Assembly: GCA_028292345.1 (NCBI GenBank)
Contig: JAQGMN010000408.1
Span: forward strand, 1-14,334
Length of the DNA stretch: 14,334 bases
Direction of reading: 5' to 3'
Source of the DNA: Polaromonas sp.
GTDB lineage: Bacteria; Pseudomonadota; Gammaproteobacteria; Burkholderiales; Burkholderiaceae_C
Below, one piece after another: positions 13,667 to 14,334 of this stretch (position 1 is its first letter; the number at the start of each line of letters is the position of its first letter). Below the pieces are notes generated by a model. That model made no database searches. It was not told where the DNA came from and saw only the letters and a list, made by a program, of their open reading frames with translations. The translations under genes and the position numbers were made by a program.

Positions 13667-14334
13667 TCGTTCTTGAGCTTCAAGGCGGTGTCGTAGAGTT
13701 CGTTGCGCGGCGCGCCGGTGATGTCGGCGGCGAGCTTCACGGCGGTTTTCAGCGGCAATTCGGCCAGCAGCAGCTTGAGTATCCGCAGGCTGTCGTCAGG
13801 TTCCTGGTGCGCGCTGGCCGCATGCAGCACCAGCGCAAACTCGCCGCGCGTGCGCTGCGGCCCGGCGTCCAGCCAGGCGGCGAAATCCTGCGCCGGCAGG
13901 GTGGCGATTTCCTCGAATTGCTTGGTCAGCTCGCGCCCGACCGTGACAAGCCGGCCCTGCAGCACGGCCAGGGCGCGCGCCAGCGCCTCGATGCGGTGCG
14001 GCGCTTCCAGGATCACCACTGCGCGCGGGTCGGCCCGCAGCAACGCGATGGCCTGGTCGCGCTCGCCGGCCTTGGTCGGCAGGAAACCGGCAAAGACAAA
14101 GCTGCTGCCGCTGCCTTCGCAGCCTTCGGCGCGGGTGACGCCGGCCGCGCTGAGCACGGTCGTCACGCTGCTGGCGCCGGGCAGCGGCATCACCTTGAAG
14201 CCGGCGCCCCGCACCAAAGCCACCAGGCGCGCGCCGGGGTCGCTGACGGCGGGCGTTCCGGCGTCGCTGACATAGGCCACGCGTTCGCCGCGCTGCAGGC
14301 GCAGCACCACGCCCTCGGCCGCCTCGGCCTCGTT
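13663..14334 (-). CDS. rsmI: 16S rRNA C1402 2'-O-ribose methyltransferase RsmI, 5' end cut off
   Basis: The last 223 residues are visible; the start lies beyond the right edge. The frame enters at base 14334 as NEAEAAEGVVLRL. RsmI is a tetrapyrrole-methylase-fold (SPOUT-unrelated) enzyme that methylates the ribose of 16S rRNA C1402 with S-adenosylmethionine. Signatures are ERVAYVSDAGTPAVSDPG (the SAM-site loop), VMPLPGASSVTTVLSAAG, FVFAGFLPTKAGER, VILEAPHRI and GRELTKQFEEI, followed by the C-terminal helical region ending LYDTALKLKNE. Full-length RsmI is near 280-310 residues, so roughly a quarter is missing. The stop overlaps the MFS start by four bases. Confidence 0.93.
   Translation of the reverse strand, partial: NEAEAAEGVVLRLQRGERVAYVSDAGTPAVSDPGARLVALVRGAGFKVMPLPGASSVTTVLSAAGVTRAEGCEGSGSSFVFAGFLPTKAGERDQAIALLRADPRAVVILEAPHRIEALARALAVLQGRLVTVGRELTKQFEEIATLPAQDFAAWLDAGPQRTRGEFALVLHAASAHQEPDDSLRILKLLLAELPLKTAVKLAADITGAPRNELYDTALKLKNE

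Overview
The window is GC-rich chromosomal DNA from a betaproteobacterium, most likely family Comamonadaceae (order Burkholderiales; a Polaromonas/Rhodoferax/Comamonas-like organism). I infer this from the two Bug/TctC-type solute receptors, the HiPIP gene, the ortholog style of the proteins and short dispersed repeats with an AT-rich GCTATT...AGTAGC core. Strain or genus cannot be fixed from the sequence alone.

The centre (about 0.4-7.1 kb) is a complete catabolic module for ortho-phthalate, from phthalate to protocatechuate, arranged as two divergent transcription units. Leftward from 4774 run the Rieske oxygenase component of phthalate 4,5-dioxygenase (ophA2/pht3), a periplasmic TctC-type receptor, 4,5-dihydroxyphthalate decarboxylase (ophC/pht5) and a DMT/EamA-family transporter. 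Rightward from 4913 run the phthalate dioxygenase reductase (ophA1/pht2) and the cis-4,5-dihydrodiol dehydrogenase of the Gfo/Idh/MocA family (ophB/pht4). The 138-bp divergent gap carries a perfect inverted repeat, TCTTAG-N4-CTAAGA, that is the obvious candidate operator. No regulator, no TctA/TctB membrane subunits and no protocatechuate ring-cleavage genes lie in the window. The pathway steps read: uptake (receptor plus membrane partners elsewhere), dihydroxylation (oxygenase + reductase, NADH), rearomatisation (dehydrogenase), decarboxylation to protocatechuate.

Left of the module is the 3' end of a universal stress protein gene and a 309-bp gap with a dispersed repeat. Right of the module come a doubtful 37-codon ORF, a leftward high-potential iron-sulfur protein gene with a hairpin terminator, a 608-bp gap with a repeat core, a second orphan TctC receptor followed closely by a cysteine-rich protein of unknown function, and a second copy of the 54-bp dispersed repeat. 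Beyond it are a leftward FadD-like acyl-CoA synthetase, a rightward lipoprotein with two BamE-like halves, and a leftward pair of rsmI (cut by the window edge) and a Bcr/CflA-type MFS exporter whose start overlaps the rsmI stop.

I found no insertion sequence, integrase, tRNA, rRNA or CRISPR array. The most interesting points are the divergent layout with its palindromic operator, the receptor and DMT transporter built into the oxygenase operon, the alignable 54-bp repeats, and the unknown Cys-rich protein paired with an orphan TctC.
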